DNA of 64,000 nucleotides from Pseudomonadota bacterium (GTDB taxonomy: Bacteria; Pseudomonadota; Gammaproteobacteria; Burkholderiales; Burkholderiaceae_C): contig JAJZAQ010000005.1 of the NCBI GenBank assembly GCA_021799355.1, positions 1 to 64,000 of the forward strand, in the 5' to 3' direction. Of this stretch, positions 1-6,984 are shown one piece after another (the first letter of the stretch is position 1; each line of letters begins with the position of its first letter). Position numbers and translations under genes: made by a program. The notes under the pieces were generated by a model. That model saw nothing but the letters and a program-made list of their open reading frames with translations, searched no databases and was not told the DNA's origin.

Positions 1-78
1 ATACTCCGCCCGGTGCTCCAGCACCATGCGCACAGCCCGTTCACGGACTTCAGGGGAAAACTTCGGGGACTTCTTCAT
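1..78 (-). CDS. IS3-family transposase OrfA, N-terminal 26 residues (cut by window edge)
   Basis: The reading frame encodes MKKSPKFSPEVRERAVRMVL and six more residues before the window edge. This is the typical start of the helix-turn-helix OrfA of IS3-family elements, which binds the terminal repeats and is joined to the DDE catalytic OrfB by programmed frameshifting in intact copies. The ATG lies about 48 bases inside the IS end. Whether the rest of the element is intact cannot be judged here. Confidence 0.85.
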   Translation of the reverse strand, partial: MKKSPKFSPEVRERAVRMVLEHRAEY

Positions 79-126
79 GGCTCCATTCTCCAATGTTGGA
101 GCCTCCGCGATACCCGGGGCGGTTCA
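1..126 (-). mobile_element. Right-hand end of an IS3-family insertion sequence
   Basis: On the minus strand this stretch starts with TGAACCGCCCCGGG, the type of terminal sequence seen in IS3-family elements, and runs straight into a transposase OrfA start. The element edge is therefore near base 126. The remainder lies left of the window, so the other inverted repeat and the target duplication cannot be checked. The insertion has removed the 5' part of the phage gene that resumes at 127. The family call rests on the terminal sequence together with the OrfA N-terminus. Confidence 0.8.
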
Positions 127-663
127 AGTGTTTCAGTGCCCACTAAGAAGGCCGAAACCCTCCCATCGGTGTCCCTAAACCCTCCCATTGATGTCCCAAA
201 AGACTCCCATCCACGGGAGCCGAACCGTCAAGAACCGTCAAGAACCGTCAAGAGTGCGCGCGCGAGGGCTGCCGCCAAAGAACAAACCTTCGCGCAGTGG
301 GCGCAGGCTTTGAAGGCCAGAGGCGAGAAGCTAATCCCTGACGGCGATCCGATATTCGCCTTTGCCGACTCTGCCGGTATTGATGACGACTGGCTGTGGG
401 CTTGCTGGCAAGAGTTTCGCGCTCGCTATGGCGACGGCGGCAGTAAAGCGCAGCACAAACAGCGCGACTGGCGCGCAACATTCCGAAACTGCGTGCGTAG
501 CAACTGGTTTGGCTTCTGGCGGCCAGACGGCAACAAGCTGGCTCTCACCGGGGCTGGGCTTGCTGCAGTTCGCGCAGCAGAAGGGGAACTTCGCCGCAGG
601 AGGCTTCCAGCGACGTTTCAGGGAACCCGTATCGAATGGCCAACGGCGGAGGTGACGCCATGA
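127..663 (+). pseudogene. Phage replication-type protein, 5' end removed by the IS
   Basis: An open frame continues from the IS edge to a TGA at 661-663. The C-terminal part (about the last 110 residues, with an acidic/aromatic region and the motif DWRATFRNCVRSNWF) resembles the C-terminal domain of phage replication and DnaT/DUF1376-like proteins. The preceding linker holds a 10-bp tandem repeat (221-250). The original start is lost, so any product would be a truncated C-terminal domain using IS sequence for its start. It overlaps the next gene by ATGA, which suggests it led a translationally coupled cluster. The function assignment is by resemblance only. Confidence 0.5.
221..250 (+). repeat. 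10-bp direct repeat, three copies
   Basis: Three head-to-tail copies of a 10-mer read CGAACCGTCA, AGAACCGTCA and AGAACCGTCA. They encode the linker of the truncated replication-type protein. Direct repeats inside a phage replication gene can be iterons, but three short copies may also be simple slippage in a linker. Confidence 0.7.
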
Positions 664-1010
664 AGCAGGCCAACGTCACGCACTTGGTTCAACAGATGCG
701 CGCGCACGGCATCATCATCGACGTTGAGCGCGGCTTGCTGAAGGCCACGACTGCCAAGGCCGAAGGTCTGCTCAGCCACTACGAGGCGATTGTCAATCGG
801 CACGTGAAGGCCGTCATCGAGAACCTGCGCCCACCCCTGGCGACGGGCCGCGTAGCGGCGAGCGCCAGACGTGTTGATCCGGCAGCCTGGGACACAGCAG
901 GCGCAGCGATTGCGCGCGCCAAGCGAGCTGCTTCGAAGAAAGCCCCAGGCATAGCCGCGAGAGCAACCCGCAGGGCGCACTACCAAGGAGGCGAACATGA
1001 CGCCGACTGA
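660..1010 (+). CDS. Hypothetical phage protein, 116 aa
   Basis: Starts at an ATG that overlaps the stop of the upstream gene (ATGA), the usual sign of coupled translation; an in-frame ATG at 636 is less likely because it lies inside the upstream gene. The N-terminal half (MKQANVTHLVQQMRAHGIII and following) looks like a compact helical domain. The C-terminus is rich in Ala, Arg and Lys and probably disordered or nucleic-acid binding. I do not recognise a family. It belongs to the small-gene cluster between the replication-type gene and the tail genes. Confidence 0.6.
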   Translation: MKQANVTHLVQQMRAHGIIIDVERGLLKATTAKAEGLLSHYEAIVNRHVKAVIENLRPPLATGRVAASARRVDPAAWDTAGAAIARAKRAASKKAPGIAARATRRAHYQGGEHDAD

Positions 1011-1176
1011 CACCCTGCGCGCCCTGCTCGTCGACCTGATCGAGCGCGCCGCCGCCGAACCGCAGCGCCGGGAGGAGCTGGCCGCAGAGTTTGCCGCCCG
1101 GCTGCTGGCGATGCTCGACACCGCAACTGATACCGCCCTTGCAACCATCCTGCACAAAACCAGGAGGACGCATTGA
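997..1176 (+). CDS. Small hypothetical phage protein, 59 aa
   Basis: ATG at 997 is preceded by AAGGAGGCGAAC, a strong ribosome binding site. The frame overlaps the previous gene by 14 bases. The product is a leucine- and alanine-rich, probably all-helical protein (MTPTDTLRALLVDLIERAAA...). No family recognised. Position, overlap and ribosome site support a real gene. Confidence 0.55.
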   Translation: MTPTDTLRALLVDLIERAAAEPQRREELAAEFAARLLAMLDTATDTALATILHKTRRTH

Positions 1177-1202
1177 TCCCCACCCCACCCACGGAGAACC
1201 CG

Positions 1203-1391
1203 ATGAACACCAAGAAGCAAGCCGCCATCAAGCAGCAGCTGGCGGACATCAAGCGCGATCTGGCTGACACCGCCCTGCGCGTGCAAGTCGCCGCTCTCTA
1301 CAAATCCGGCTCGCAGCCGCAGGCCATCGCCCAGCATCTGAACCTCAAAGTCGATGCCGTCAAAGCCATCCTCAACCTGCCCACCTACTGA
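1203..1391 (+). CDS. Small hypothetical phage protein, 62 aa, possible helix-turn-helix
   Basis: The start at 1203 follows GGAGAACCCG. A TTG at 1173 in the same frame overlaps the previous stop and is an alternative. The C-terminal half (VAALYKSGSQPQAIAQHLNL...) reads like the short helix-turn-helix of response-regulator or recombinase type, in which a repeated cycle selects successive DNA turns. The role is unknown. It lies in the same co-directional cluster as its neighbours. Confidence 0.55.
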   Translation: MNTKKQAAIKQQLADIKRDLADTALRVQVAALYKSGSQPQAIAQHLNLKVDAVKAILNLPTY

Positions 1392-1400
1392 AAGGCCACC

Positions 1401-1940
1401 ATGCAATCCCTCGTCGAAAAACTCACCCGCCGCAGCAAGCCACAGTCCGAGCCGGCCCCGATGGCCGACCTCGACGCCCGAATCGAAGCGCTGCAGGATC
1501 GGCTGCGCATCATGCATGCCGAGCAATCCGGCGCCGTCGCTGCCCTGGCCGCTGCTGACCAGACAGTGGCGCGGCTGACGGCACAAGCTGCCGCAGGCAC
1601 CCTGCGCAACCCGCAAGCCCTGGCCGATGCGCTGCGTCAGCGCCAGCATCTGCAGGACGCGCCGCGCGCCGATACAGCCGCGCTGCAGGCCGAAATCGAG
1701 GCCCTGCAAGCCCAGAGGCACCAAGCCGAGCGCGACGCCGCGCAGCGGGCCTATTTGGACGCCGTGAACGCCTACGCCGCAGCCTGCGCCGCCGCCGACT
1801 TGCCTGCCCTGGCCGCACGGGTGCGCGAGCTGGCACCGGGCGCTGGCGTGCAGTTGATGCGCTGCCCGGCCTGTGGGCATGACGGTATGCACCAGCAGTC
1901 CGCCTTCATCGCGGGCGCGGAAGTCACTCTCAGGCGGTGA
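1401..1940 (+). CDS. Coiled-coil phage protein with a C-terminal CPACG motif, 179 aa
   Basis: Residues about 20-130 are a long heptad-rich helix (LDARIEALQDRLRIMHAEQ...), followed by a CPACGHDG motif near residue 157 that could be half of a zinc-binding site. The start lies 9 bases after the previous stop. The protein is unrecognised; the coiled coil suggests a structural or assembly role. Only one Cys pair is present, so zinc binding would need dimerisation or may not occur. Confidence 0.6.
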   Translation: MQSLVEKLTRRSKPQSEPAPMADLDARIEALQDRLRIMHAEQSGAVAALAAADQTVARLTAQAAAGTLRNPQALADALRQRQHLQDAPRADTAALQAEIEALQAQRHQAERDAAQRAYLDAVNAYAAACAAADLPALAARVRELAPGAGVQLMRCPACGHDGMHQQSAFIAGAEVTLRR

Positions 1941-1978
1941 GGCTGGTAATTCATACAGCCCCGCAGGAAAATCCACCC

Positions 1979-2437
1979 ATGCGAACCTACCAATCCTTCG
2001 GCGCCCTGGCCCGCGCCCTCACGCGCGCCAGTGAAGCACTGCCCGCAGCCTACACCGCGGCGATGGCCACAGGCGCGCAGATCGTCGCCGAGGACGCCCG
2101 CGAGCGCATCGGCAGCTACCAAGACGGCTGGCCGCACCTGGCGCCGTCGACCGTCGCCGAGAAAACCCGCCTGGGTTATGCCGGCGTGCCGCTCGAGGGC
2201 GGCGACGGCGGCGACAACCCGCTGCTACGCACGGGCGAGATGCGCGACAGCATCAAGACGGAGGCCACGCCGCGCGGCTTCATCGTCGGCAGTACCGACC
2301 CGGTGCTGGGCTATCAGGAATTCGGCACCCGCACCATCCCGCCGCGGCCGGTGCTGGGGCCGGCGCTGCAGCACAGTCTGCCGGCCGTCGGCGCCGTGAT
2401 CGGGAAAGCCGTGGTGCGCACCCTCAAGGAGGCCTGA
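1979..2437 (+). CDS. Phage tail completion / virion morphogenesis protein (HK97 gp10 / Mu gpG type)
   Basis: 152 residues beginning MRTYQSFGALARALTRASEA. The second half shows the pattern of the gp10-like tail completion family: a central LLRTGEMRDSI motif, then a strand ending in the YQEFGTRTIPPRP turn and a C-terminal helix. These proteins sit at the head-tail interface or tail terminus and stop tail growth. An upstream in-frame start at 1937 overlaps the previous gene; 1979 is preferred on homology length. The tape measure gene follows after one base. Confidence 0.75.
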   Translation: MRTYQSFGALARALTRASEALPAAYTAAMATGAQIVAEDARERIGSYQDGWPHLAPSTVAEKTRLGYAGVPLEGGDGGDNPLLRTGEMRDSIKTEATPRGFIVGSTDPVLGYQEFGTRTIPPRPVLGPALQHSLPAVGAVIGKAVVRTLKEA

Positions 2438-2438
2438 C

Positions 2439-4547
2439 ATGGACGCCTATGCCGTCAACATTGCCGCGACGCTGGAGGATGGCGTCACCCCCGGGCTGCT
2501 GCGCATCATCGACAGCCTGACGCGCGCCAATGCGCTGATGCTGGACTTCGCCGCCAATGTGCGCAACCTCTCGCGGCTGAGTCTCACCATCGGGCGCAAC
2601 CTGGAGAAAGCCGCCGCCGGTGCAACGGCACTGGGCGACGCCTCGGCAGGACTGACGCGCGCCAGCTACGTCATGGACACCATAGCCGCCAGCTCTGCCG
2701 ACGTGGCGCGCAACCTGGGCGCCGCGAACGCTGCCGCGCGCAACCTCGGCCGCACCGGAGGCGGCGGAAGCATCGCCCTGCGTGCCGCCCGTCATACCGA
2801 CGAAGACGGCGCTGCGCCTCGAGCGCTGCGCACCACCGCCGCCGCAGGCCTGGGCGCGCTCGGGTATGGGGTGTATGAGAACGCCAAGCTGACCGACATC
2901 ATCACCCGCGCGGTGATGACCGACGGCACGCCGCCTGCAGGACAGGCTGCGGCGGTGGCCGCCTACCGCGCCCGCATCATGAAGGAGGCGCCGAAGTACG
3001 GCTTTGCCGCGCATGGCCTGGCTGACTTCGCCGAGTCCTACCTGAGTGCCAGCCGGCTACTGCGCGGCATGCCCGAGAGCGAGCGCGCCTCCATCATAGA
3101 CAGCGTGCTGCCCTTTGCTGCGCAGGAATCCTTCCTCAAAGGCATCTCGCTGCGCGAATCGCTCTCCGCCTTCATCGGCGCCGCGCACATGGCTGGGGCG
3201 TACACCCCGCAGGCAATCCACAACATCCTCGGGCCGTTGATGAGCACGTCCCTGGCGACCAACGCCAGCATGGCGCGCATCGAGAACGCTGCCGGCTACG
3301 CCGTGCCGATTCTGCGCACCGGGCTGGACATCGACCCGGCCAAAGTCTTCACCATGGTGGCGCTGCTGCAGCGCGCGGGCATTCAGAACACCAAGAGCGG
3401 CACGTGGATCGCCGATCTGTTCATGAATGCCGTGCCGGGCAACTTCGGCGCCGGGCTGTTCCACAACACCAAGCAGTCTGCGGCGATGCGCGCCCTGGGG
3501 CTGCTCGATGCGCAGAATCACCTCACCTACCTGGACAAGCAAGGGCGGCTCGACCCGCTGCTGTTCATCGACCGGCTGGCCGCCGGCATCGACAAGCTGT
3601 CCCCGATTGCCCGCTCGGCTGCGCTCAAGCAGGCCTTCGGCACCCAAGGCGCGCGCGCCGCGGCGCTGCTGTCCGATGACAAGGTGCGTGCCATGCTGCC
3701 CATGCTCGAGGCGGCGATGCGCGAACTGGAGAACCCGGACATTGCCCGCAAGGAGGCCCTGCAGAACAACCCCGCGGCGCAGGCGCACCAGGTGATCACC
3801 AATGCGAAGCTGGCGATCACCAACGCGACGGCAACCTTCATGGGGCCGGTGAATGCGGCCCTGTCGGCGCTGGCGCCCGCCACCGCGAAATCCGCAGAGT
3901 TCGCGCAGGATCATCCCGGCGCCGCCTGGGGTGTCGGGCTTGCCGGTGTCTTCGGCGGCGCGCTGTTCACCCGCAGCGCCTGGAATCTGTCCAAATTGAT
4001 GGTGAGCGGCACCGGGACGTTGCTTGAAAAGATGGTGATCGGCGCAGCGGCCCGAATCACCGGCGCGGAAATCGCAGGATCGGCGCTGTCGGCACTGACG
4101 GCCGGCGCCGGGGTGATTGCCACGCTGGGCGTGGCGCTGGCCGCGGCGGCAGGCTATGCCCTGGGCAGCGCGCTCAAGTGGGCACTCGACCAGGCAATCA
4201 GCAAGATCACCGGCCGCGACAACACCCTCGGCGGCTGGCTGTACGACGTGACCCACCCGAGCAGCCACAAGGCCGCGCCGCTGGTGGACAAGATGCGCGA
4301 CCGCCTGGGCGCCGGCCCCGGCAAGAACTGGGGCGGTATCAGCCCGCAGGCCGTCGGACAGGTGGCGCAATGGATGGCGACCCCACCAGCCCCGCCGAAT
4401 GTGCACGTCAAGGTGCAGATCGACGGGCAGGACGTGCGCGCCCGCGTCACCAAGGACTTGCTGCCCGCGCACCCGCGCGGCCCGACCACCTTCAACCCCG
4501 CGGCGCTGCCGCCGACTACCGGCATGACGCTCTCGCCCGCCATGTGA
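2439..4547 (+). CDS. Phage tail tape measure protein
   Basis: 702 residues. The N-terminal 130 residues are helical and rich in Ala, Asn and Thr, as in tape measure proteins; a conserved middle domain (about residues 130-450, PhageMin_Tail-like) follows; hydrophobic Gly/Ala-rich stretches at about 500-590 are the segments that usually enter the host membrane. The protein sets tail length and is ejected during infection. At 702 residues it implies a fairly short tail tube. It precedes the tail chaperone gene here, which is the reverse of the usual order. Confidence 0.85.
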   Translation: MDAYAVNIAATLEDGVTPGLLRIIDSLTRANALMLDFAANVRNLSRLSLTIGRNLEKAAAGATALGDASAGLTRASYVMDTIAASSADVARNLGAANAAARNLGRTGGGGSIALRAARHTDEDGAAPRALRTTAAAGLGALGYGVYENAKLTDIITRAVMTDGTPPAGQAAAVAAYRARIMKEAPKYGFAAHGLADFAESYLSASRLLRGMPESERASIIDSVLPFAAQESFLKGISLRESLSAFIGAAHMAGAYTPQAIHNILGPLMSTSLATNASMARIENAAGYAVPILRTGLDIDPAKVFTMVALLQRAGIQNTKSGTWIADLFMNAVPGNFGAGLFHNTKQSAAMRALGLLDAQNHLTYLDKQGRLDPLLFIDRLAAGIDKLSPIARSAALKQAFGTQGARAAALLSDDKVRAMLPMLEAAMRELENPDIARKEALQNNPAAQAHQVITNAKLAITNATATFMGPVNAALSALAPATAKSAEFAQDHPGAAWGVGLAGVFGGALFTRSAWNLSKLMVSGTGTLLEKMVIGAAARITGAEIAGSALSALTAGAGVIATLGVALAAAAGYALGSALKWALDQAISKITGRDNTLGGWLYDVTHPSSHKAAPLVDKMRDRLGAGPGKNWGGISPQAVGQVAQWMATPPAPPNVHVKVQIDGQDVRARVTKDLLPAHPRGPTTFNPAALPPTTGMTLSPAM

Positions 4548-4559
4548 CAAGGACACCGC

Positions 4560-4733
4560 ATGAACGCCCTCACCAGCTACATCCGCGCCGTGCAAGCCGC
4601 CAAGGCCTTCCCGGCACCGTGGCACCAAGCCAAAGCCCTGCTGGCCGCCTTCGCCCGGCGCGATGCCAGCGCGGCCCGTTCCCTCTCACCCACTGGAGAC
4701 ACCCAGCATGACGCAAGCCGAAATCACCGTTGA
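4560..4733 (+). CDS. Small hypothetical phage protein, 57 aa
   Basis: ATG at 4560 follows ACAAGGACACCGC. The frame ends by overlapping the next gene by 26 bases. The sequence begins MNALTSYIRAVQAAKAFPAP and has a short basic C-terminus. No family recognised. It sits between the tape measure and chaperone genes. Support is its ribosome site and tight packing; it could also be a chance frame. Confidence 0.4.
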   Translation: MNALTSYIRAVQAAKAFPAPWHQAKALLAAFARRDASAARSLSPTGDTQHDASRNHR

Positions 4734-5058
4734 CACCCGCGACGGCAAGAAACTCACCCTCAAGCGCCCGAACGTGCTGGTGCAGTATCGCCTCGTCGCC
4801 GCACTGGGCGATCTGGCCGAGAACCGCGTGTATCTGTCCATGACGCTGCCGCTGATCTACGTCGCCGCCATCGACGGCGAGCAGGTGCTGCAGCCCAGCA
4901 GCCGCCGCGAAGTGGAAGGCCTGATTCAGCGCCTGGGCGAGGACGGCATGGCCGCTGTGGTCGAGGCGATTGCCGAGCACTTCACCCCGAAGGATGAGCA
5001 GGAGGTGATCGACACGGCAAAAAAGTCGCCGAAGACAAAGGCCTCCGTCAGTGCCTGA
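4708..5058 (+). CDS. Phage tail assembly chaperone (gpG-like), unshifted product
   Basis: 116 residues starting MTQAEITVDTRDGKKLTLKR. The beta-strand start, the central hydrophobic helix and position among tail genes match the small tail chaperones that bind the tape measure during tail assembly. A canonical -1 slippery heptamer near the 3' end (5019-5025) gives a longer gpGT-like form ending at 5201. Finding a perfect heptamer in the correct register, with a good protein encoded after the shift, strongly supports the call. Confidence 0.8.
   Translation: MTQAEITVDTRDGKKLTLKRPNVLVQYRLVAALGDLAENRVYLSMTLPLIYVAAIDGEQVLQPSSRREVEGLIQRLGEDGMAAVVEAIAEHFTPKDEQEVIDTAKKSPKTKASVSA
5019..5025 (+). promoter_or_regulatory. 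Programmed -1 ribosomal frameshift heptamer A AAA AAG
   Basis: In the reading frame that starts at 4708, codons AAA (5020-5022) and AAG (5023-5025) follow a codon ending in A, giving A_AAA_AAG exactly in the register needed for tandem -1 slippage. This heptamer is one of the most efficient bacterial slippery sites (as in dnaX). Tail chaperone genes of lambda-like phages are known to use such sites. Confidence 0.85.
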
Positions 5059-5201
5059 TGCTGGCCGCGCGAGGGGTTCCGTGGGACGTGGCCACGTCGC
5101 TGCCACCGGCCGAACTGATGGGCTACTGCGTCGCTGCGGGCGAACTCGAGGGCGGCCGCTTCAACTGGTCGACGCTGGAATGGGAAAGCCCCAACGCCTG
5201 A
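5025..5201 (+). CDS. Frameshift extension of the tail assembly chaperone (gpT-like part of gpGT)
   Basis: After a -1 shift at 5019-5025 translation continues with VAEDKGLRQCLMLAARGVPW and ends at TGA 5199-5201, 58 codons later. The segment has the helical LAARGVPWDVATSLPPAELMGY type of sequence found in the T domain, which recruits the tail tube protein. It has no start codon of its own, so it exists only as a fusion to the upstream frame (4708-5201, about 164 residues). Confidence 0.75.
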   Translation, partial: VAEDKGLRQCLMLAARGVPWDVATSLPPAELMGYCVAAGELEGGRFNWSTLEWESPNA

Positions 5202-5202
5202 A

Positions 5203-5499
5203 ATGAGCCGCCCCAGCCGCACAACGAAATCCGCCGACAGCCGCGCCGTGGTTGAAGTGGTGGAGCTACCTACCCCCCGGCGCATCAACCTGCACAACCT
5301 GGGGGCGGTGCGGCGCGAGATGAACAGCGTCTACCGCGACATGCGCGCCGGCAAGATCGCCACGCAGGACGGCGCCCGCCTGGTGTATGTGCTGGGCGAG
5401 GTGCGCAAAGCCATCGAGGCCGAAATCATCGAAGCCCGTATTGCCCAACTGGAGGCTGCACATGGAATCACGTACCAAGCGCCTGCTGAGCCGGCTTGA
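5203..5499 (+). CDS. Hypothetical phage protein, 98 aa
   Basis: Begins two bases after the frameshifted chaperone frame ends. The core (INLHNLGAVRREMNSVYRDM...) is a helical hairpin commonly found in small phage proteins encoded near terminase or tail genes. I cannot name the function. It overlaps the next gene by 38 bases. Confidence 0.6.
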   Translation: MSRPSRTTKSADSRAVVEVVELPTPRRINLHNLGAVRREMNSVYRDMRAGKIATQDGARLVYVLGEVRKAIEAEIIEARIAQLEAAHGITYQAPAEPA

Positions 5500-5650
5500 A
5501 CGCCTGGAGCAGCTGCGCCCGCTGCCCCGCGAGCCGGTGGAGATCCACATCGTCGGCGTCGACCCGGACGGCACGGAGGACGGGCCGCACCTCATCATGC
5601 ACGTCCCGCCGCAGCCCGGTGACTGGGAACTGGTCGACGCGCCCGAGTAA
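5462..5650 (+). CDS. Small hypothetical phage protein, 62 aa
   Basis: ATG at 5462 lies inside the end of the previous gene, after CTGGAGGCTGCAC as ribosome site. The N-terminus is a basic Leu/Arg helix (MESRTKRLLSRLERLEQLRP) and the rest forms strands rich in Pro and Asp. No family recognised. It is the last gene before a terminator, so it ends the visible phage transcript. Confidence 0.55.
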   Translation: MESRTKRLLSRLERLEQLRPLPREPVEIHIVGVDPDGTEDGPHLIMHVPPQPGDWELVDAPE

Positions 5651-5707
5651 TTGCACCCAGCGCGGGGCCGGCCTATGCTGGCGCGGTTCCCCTCTCAGCA
5701 TCTTCAG

Positions 5708-5729
5708 CCGCCCTTGTGGGCGGTTTTTT
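5708..5729 (+). terminator. Rho-independent terminator after the phage gene cluster
   Basis: CCGCCC-TTGT-GGGCGG followed by six T residues. It lies 58 bases after the last phage gene. A 12-bp tandem direct repeat (CATGGTCGCAGG twice, 5730-5753) follows directly. Confidence 0.85.
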
Positions 5730-5782
5730 CATGGTCGCAGGCATGGTCGCAGGGCGCGACTACAAAAAAAGGGAGTCGCAGG

Positions 5783-6016
5783 CTTGCCGCTGCCGAACCC
5801 GGCTTTTTCAGCGGCGAGGTCGCGGGACTTCGCGTTTTGTGGAGGTGGAAAATTTTCCACATCCTCAACTTCGCGGCGCTGATGCTGGTTGCTTCCGTGC
5901 CGCCCGGCCAGCCGCTGCTCAATCGCCTTGGCAATCGCCACGCGCTCGGACACCGTGAAGTCCTTGCGCAGCTCGTTCTCGGCGAACTCGCCCAGGATGA
6001 TGTCGTCGAGGTTCAC
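5783..6016 (-). pseudogene. ParB/Spo0J-like gene fragment, broken at both ends
   Basis: The minus strand encodes a 78-residue piece with the middle region of ParB-type N-terminal domains (ENELRKDFTVSERVAIAKAI ... RDLAAEKAGFGSGK). Upstream, the frame extends only a further 18 codons to a stop. After about 5783 the similarity ends abruptly and the frame reads into the phage terminator region. It therefore looks like the middle of a larger partition or methylase-type protein left by deletion. It lies outside the attachment site and so does not belong to the 54-kb element. Confidence 0.55.
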
Positions 6017-6098
6017 GCGCTGCGCCGGGATGTGCTGGCGCTGAGAAGCCGCGTTTCAAACGCGGGAGTGGCCGGCGGCGACTATAACGACATGAGCC

Positions 6099-6107
6099 TG
6101 TGGATAA
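6099..6107 (+). promoter_or_regulatory. Perfect DnaA box (TGTGGATAA)
   Basis: TGTGGATAA is the reverse complement of TTATCCACA. It lies just outside attL and close to an inverted repeat (6134-6140 with 6148-6154, ATGAATC/GATTCAT). A single box may be chance. Together they may mark the end of an older element or host-factor sites near the attachment site. Confidence 0.35.
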
Positions 6108-6177
6108 CCTGCCTGCCGTCCCACGATTGTGGGATGAATCATGGGACGATTCATGCAACTCATTGATTTGATTGAAT

Positions 6178-6200
6178 TTCTGGCGGAGAGAGGGGGATTC
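6178..6200. other. attL, left attachment site (23-bp repeat of the tRNA-Ser 3' end)
   Basis: Identical over 23 bases to 60225-60247 and divergent immediately outside. It carries the last 20 bases of the tRNA gene including CCA, but no tRNA body. TTGATT occurs on both sides (near 6163, 6168 and 6205), with an inverted repeat TTGATT-GAA-AATCAA at 6205-6219. These are possible arm-type sites for integrase. Confidence 0.9.
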
Positions 6201-6298
6201 TATTTTGATTGAAAATCAATTACTTAGTGCGTTAATACCATGTTCAGAACCATGAAGTAAAGATTCTGATGGCATTCCTCAAGCTCCCCCTTGCACCT

Positions 6299-6604
6299 TC
6301 ATGCGGCAAGCTCTTGCGTCAAGTCCGGGTGACGTGCAATGAGGCGAAGCAGGCACAGCACGCCGCCGGGCGGGGCGAAACGCCCCTGCTCCCAATCACG
6401 CAAGGTTGCGACTGGTGTCGAGATGCGTTCCGCGAACGCTGCCTGCGTCAATCCCGACGCCTCTCGGGCCTTGCGCACAAGAATCTGCTCGGGAGTCGTC
6501 ACGCGCCCCATCCGCGCCCGAGCCTCCTCCAGGGCCTGACGCAGATCCGGTAGCGGCTCGCCCGCGTCGGCCTCGATAGCCCTGACGATTTCGTTCACGT
6601 CCAT
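6299..6604 (-). CDS. HigA-type antitoxin with Xre helix-turn-helix
   Basis: 101 residues. The C-terminal part has a helix-turn-helix (LTQAAFAERISTPVATLRDW) followed by EQGRF, as in HigA/NadS antitoxins that bind DNA and neutralise a RelE-fold toxin. It lies two bases downstream of the toxin gene, the toxin-first order typical of hig modules. Located immediately inside attL, it probably helps keep the element in the cell by killing or arresting cells that lose it. Confidence 0.85.
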   Translation of the reverse strand: MDVNEIVRAIEADAGEPLPDLRQALEEARARMGRVTTPEQILVRKAREASGLTQAAFAERISTPVATLRDWEQGRFAPPGGVLCLLRLIARHPDLTQELAA

Positions 6605-6605
6605 T

Positions 6606-6902
6606 TCACACCACCTTTCGGATGTCCTTGGGAAGCATGTTGTCCTGCTCAGCTTTTGTGTAGACCGCCACCAGCAGCACGGCCTCCTCGTCGGTCAGGT
6701 TAAAGTAGATCACGCGCGCCCCGCCGGACTTGCCGCTGCCTGCGCGCTTCCAGCGCACCTTCCGAGCCCCATCCGCTCCCGGAATCACGTCGCCCGCGTC
6801 AGCATGCTCGGCGATCCATGTGATGAACTGCAGCCGATCCTCTTCGGCCCAGATGCGATCCGCCTGCTTCTGGAACGTCGGAGTTTCGATGACCGTGCGC
6901 AT
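6606..6902 (-). CDS. HigB/RelE-type toxin
   Basis: 98 residues with the RelE-fold signature of HigB-2 type toxins: a basic strand (KVRWKRAGSGKSGGARVIYF) and a C-terminal hydrophobic strand ending in LPKDIRKVV. Such toxins cut mRNA on the ribosome. It precedes its antitoxin, with which it forms a two-gene operon. The 82 bases upstream, before the trbI stop codon, are the likely promoter and operator site. Confidence 0.85.
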   Translation of the reverse strand: MRTVIETPTFQKQADRIWAEEDRLQFITWIAEHADAGDVIPGADGARKVRWKRAGSGKSGGARVIYFNLTDEEAVLLVAVYTKAEQDNMLPKDIRKVV

Positions 6903-6984
6903 GGTTGCATTGTACGGGATTTCCGTAGATTTGCTTCAGCCGTGAAGCGTCTATATCCCCCTGCGGCAAGCCTTGGCTTCCGCC

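Noticed and set aside
618-1976. Long minus-strand open frame (452 codons) across the small phage genes
   Set aside because: Antisense shadow of several real plus-strand genes with ribosome sites. High-GC DNA gives such frames, and the translation is low-complexity and unlike any family.
3057-4628. Long minus-strand frame opposite the tape measure gene
   Set aside because: Mirror of the third-position GC bias of the tape measure gene. No recognisable domain.
5730-5753. CATGGTCGCAGG tandem repeat as an attachment site
   Set aside because: No copy at the other end of any element in the window. The 23-bp repeat explains the ICE ends better.
5651-6166. Plus-strand frame through the terminator and ParB-like fragment
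   Set aside because: It runs through a terminator hairpin and opposite a recognisable ParB-like fragment; no motif.
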